Positions 30,579 to 30,747 of a stretch of 30,747 nucleotides of DNA are shown here, piece after piece. The notes under the pieces were generated by a model. The model did not search any database, was not told the DNA's origin, and saw only the letters and a program-made list of their open reading frames with translations. The translations under genes were made by a program, and so were the position numbers. The stretch lies in NCBI GenBank assembly GCA_934661135.1, contig CAKUJA010000013.1, positions 1 to 30,747 on the forward strand. The letters are read 5' to 3'. The DNA is from an uncultured Oscillospiraceae bacterium (GTDB lineage Bacteria > Bacillota > Clostridia > Oscillospirales > Oscillospiraceae). Position 1 is the stretch's first letter, and every line of letters begins with the position of its first letter.

Positions 30579-30747
30579 TTAAGGCAACACCGCGCAATTG
30601 CGTCTGCGCGCTTCGCCGTATCTTTTCCGTCAATCCTTCGGTTTGAAAAGTTTGAAATACATACAGTATTCCTGTGCTTTTCAAATCTCGGCTTGACGAA
30701 AAATCTCTCGCCGAATCTGCTTGCCAAATTGTGCAGTGCTGCCTTAA
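30579..30747. repeat. Second MITE-like foldback repeat with TTAAGGC ends
   Basis: TTAAGGCAACACCGCGCAAT (30579-30598) and ATTGTGCAGTGCTGCCTTAA (30728-30747) are inverted repeats with three mismatches, and the 169-bp element ends exactly at the window edge. The interior folds back (TTTGAAAAG/CTTTTCAAA, CCGTCAA/TTGACGA) to an apical TTGAAATAC...GTATTCCTG hairpin (30652-30675). No ORF of note. Its ends differ from the TAGGGTG family. Confidence 0.75.

Overview
The window reads as a gut-type Clostridia chromosome, most likely an Oscillospiraceae/Ruminococcaceae-like Firmicute. The support is Gram-positive style lipoproteins and Shine-Dalgarno sites, a T-box leader, sigma-A-type promoters, GC-rich coding DNA with AT-rich intergenic DNA, the YqeB/YqeC selenium-molybdenum maturation pair, and many MATE and peptide ABC transporters. 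The genus cannot be fixed from sequence reading alone. The left edge cuts a gene. The right edge falls exactly at the end of a repeat, as expected for a contig break.

Layout. 1-1546: a truncated LivK-type lipoprotein gene diverges from a GntR/FCD regulator gene. 1544-3424: a repeat remnant, then a strong promoter, an Ile-type T-box leader and brnQ. 3491-6434 (mainly minus strand): an EamA transporter, a 70-codon internally deleted relic of a cysteine desulfidase, a hypothetical protein, pta and a 44-aa conserved-looking miniprotein. 6511-8944: a hypothetical protein, yqeB, yqeC and a short ModE-like regulator. 9227-14792: a MATE gene coupled to an RlmI-like rRNA methyltransferase gene, then two divergent MATE genes, one with a hairpin attenuator in its leader. 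14830-16210: lspA overlapping an RluD-family gene. 16415-19062: a VWA/DUF2201-like protein and its MoxR-type AAA+ partner. 19207-30300: a peptide-type ABC transporter (dppABCDF) with an M20 amidohydrolase, a DapA-family lyase, an L-2-aminothiazoline-4-carboxylate (ATC) hydrolase-family protein, a full-length L-cysteine desulfidase and a Crp/Fnr regulator.

The most interesting part is this last block. Family knowledge suggests import of a small peptide or thiazoline-type compound, ring opening to an N-substituted cysteine, amide hydrolysis to cysteine, and desulfidation to pyruvate, H2S and ammonia. Two intergenic regions of the block share two sequence words (ATATGCATTG and TGTATCGTTTGTWAC), a candidate regulon operator. 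The second striking feature is a family of ~150-165-bp foldback repeats with TAGGGTGTATCTGAAA ends. They supply stop codons to two genes. Their apical hairpin is also found in a second repeat with different ends at the right edge of the window.
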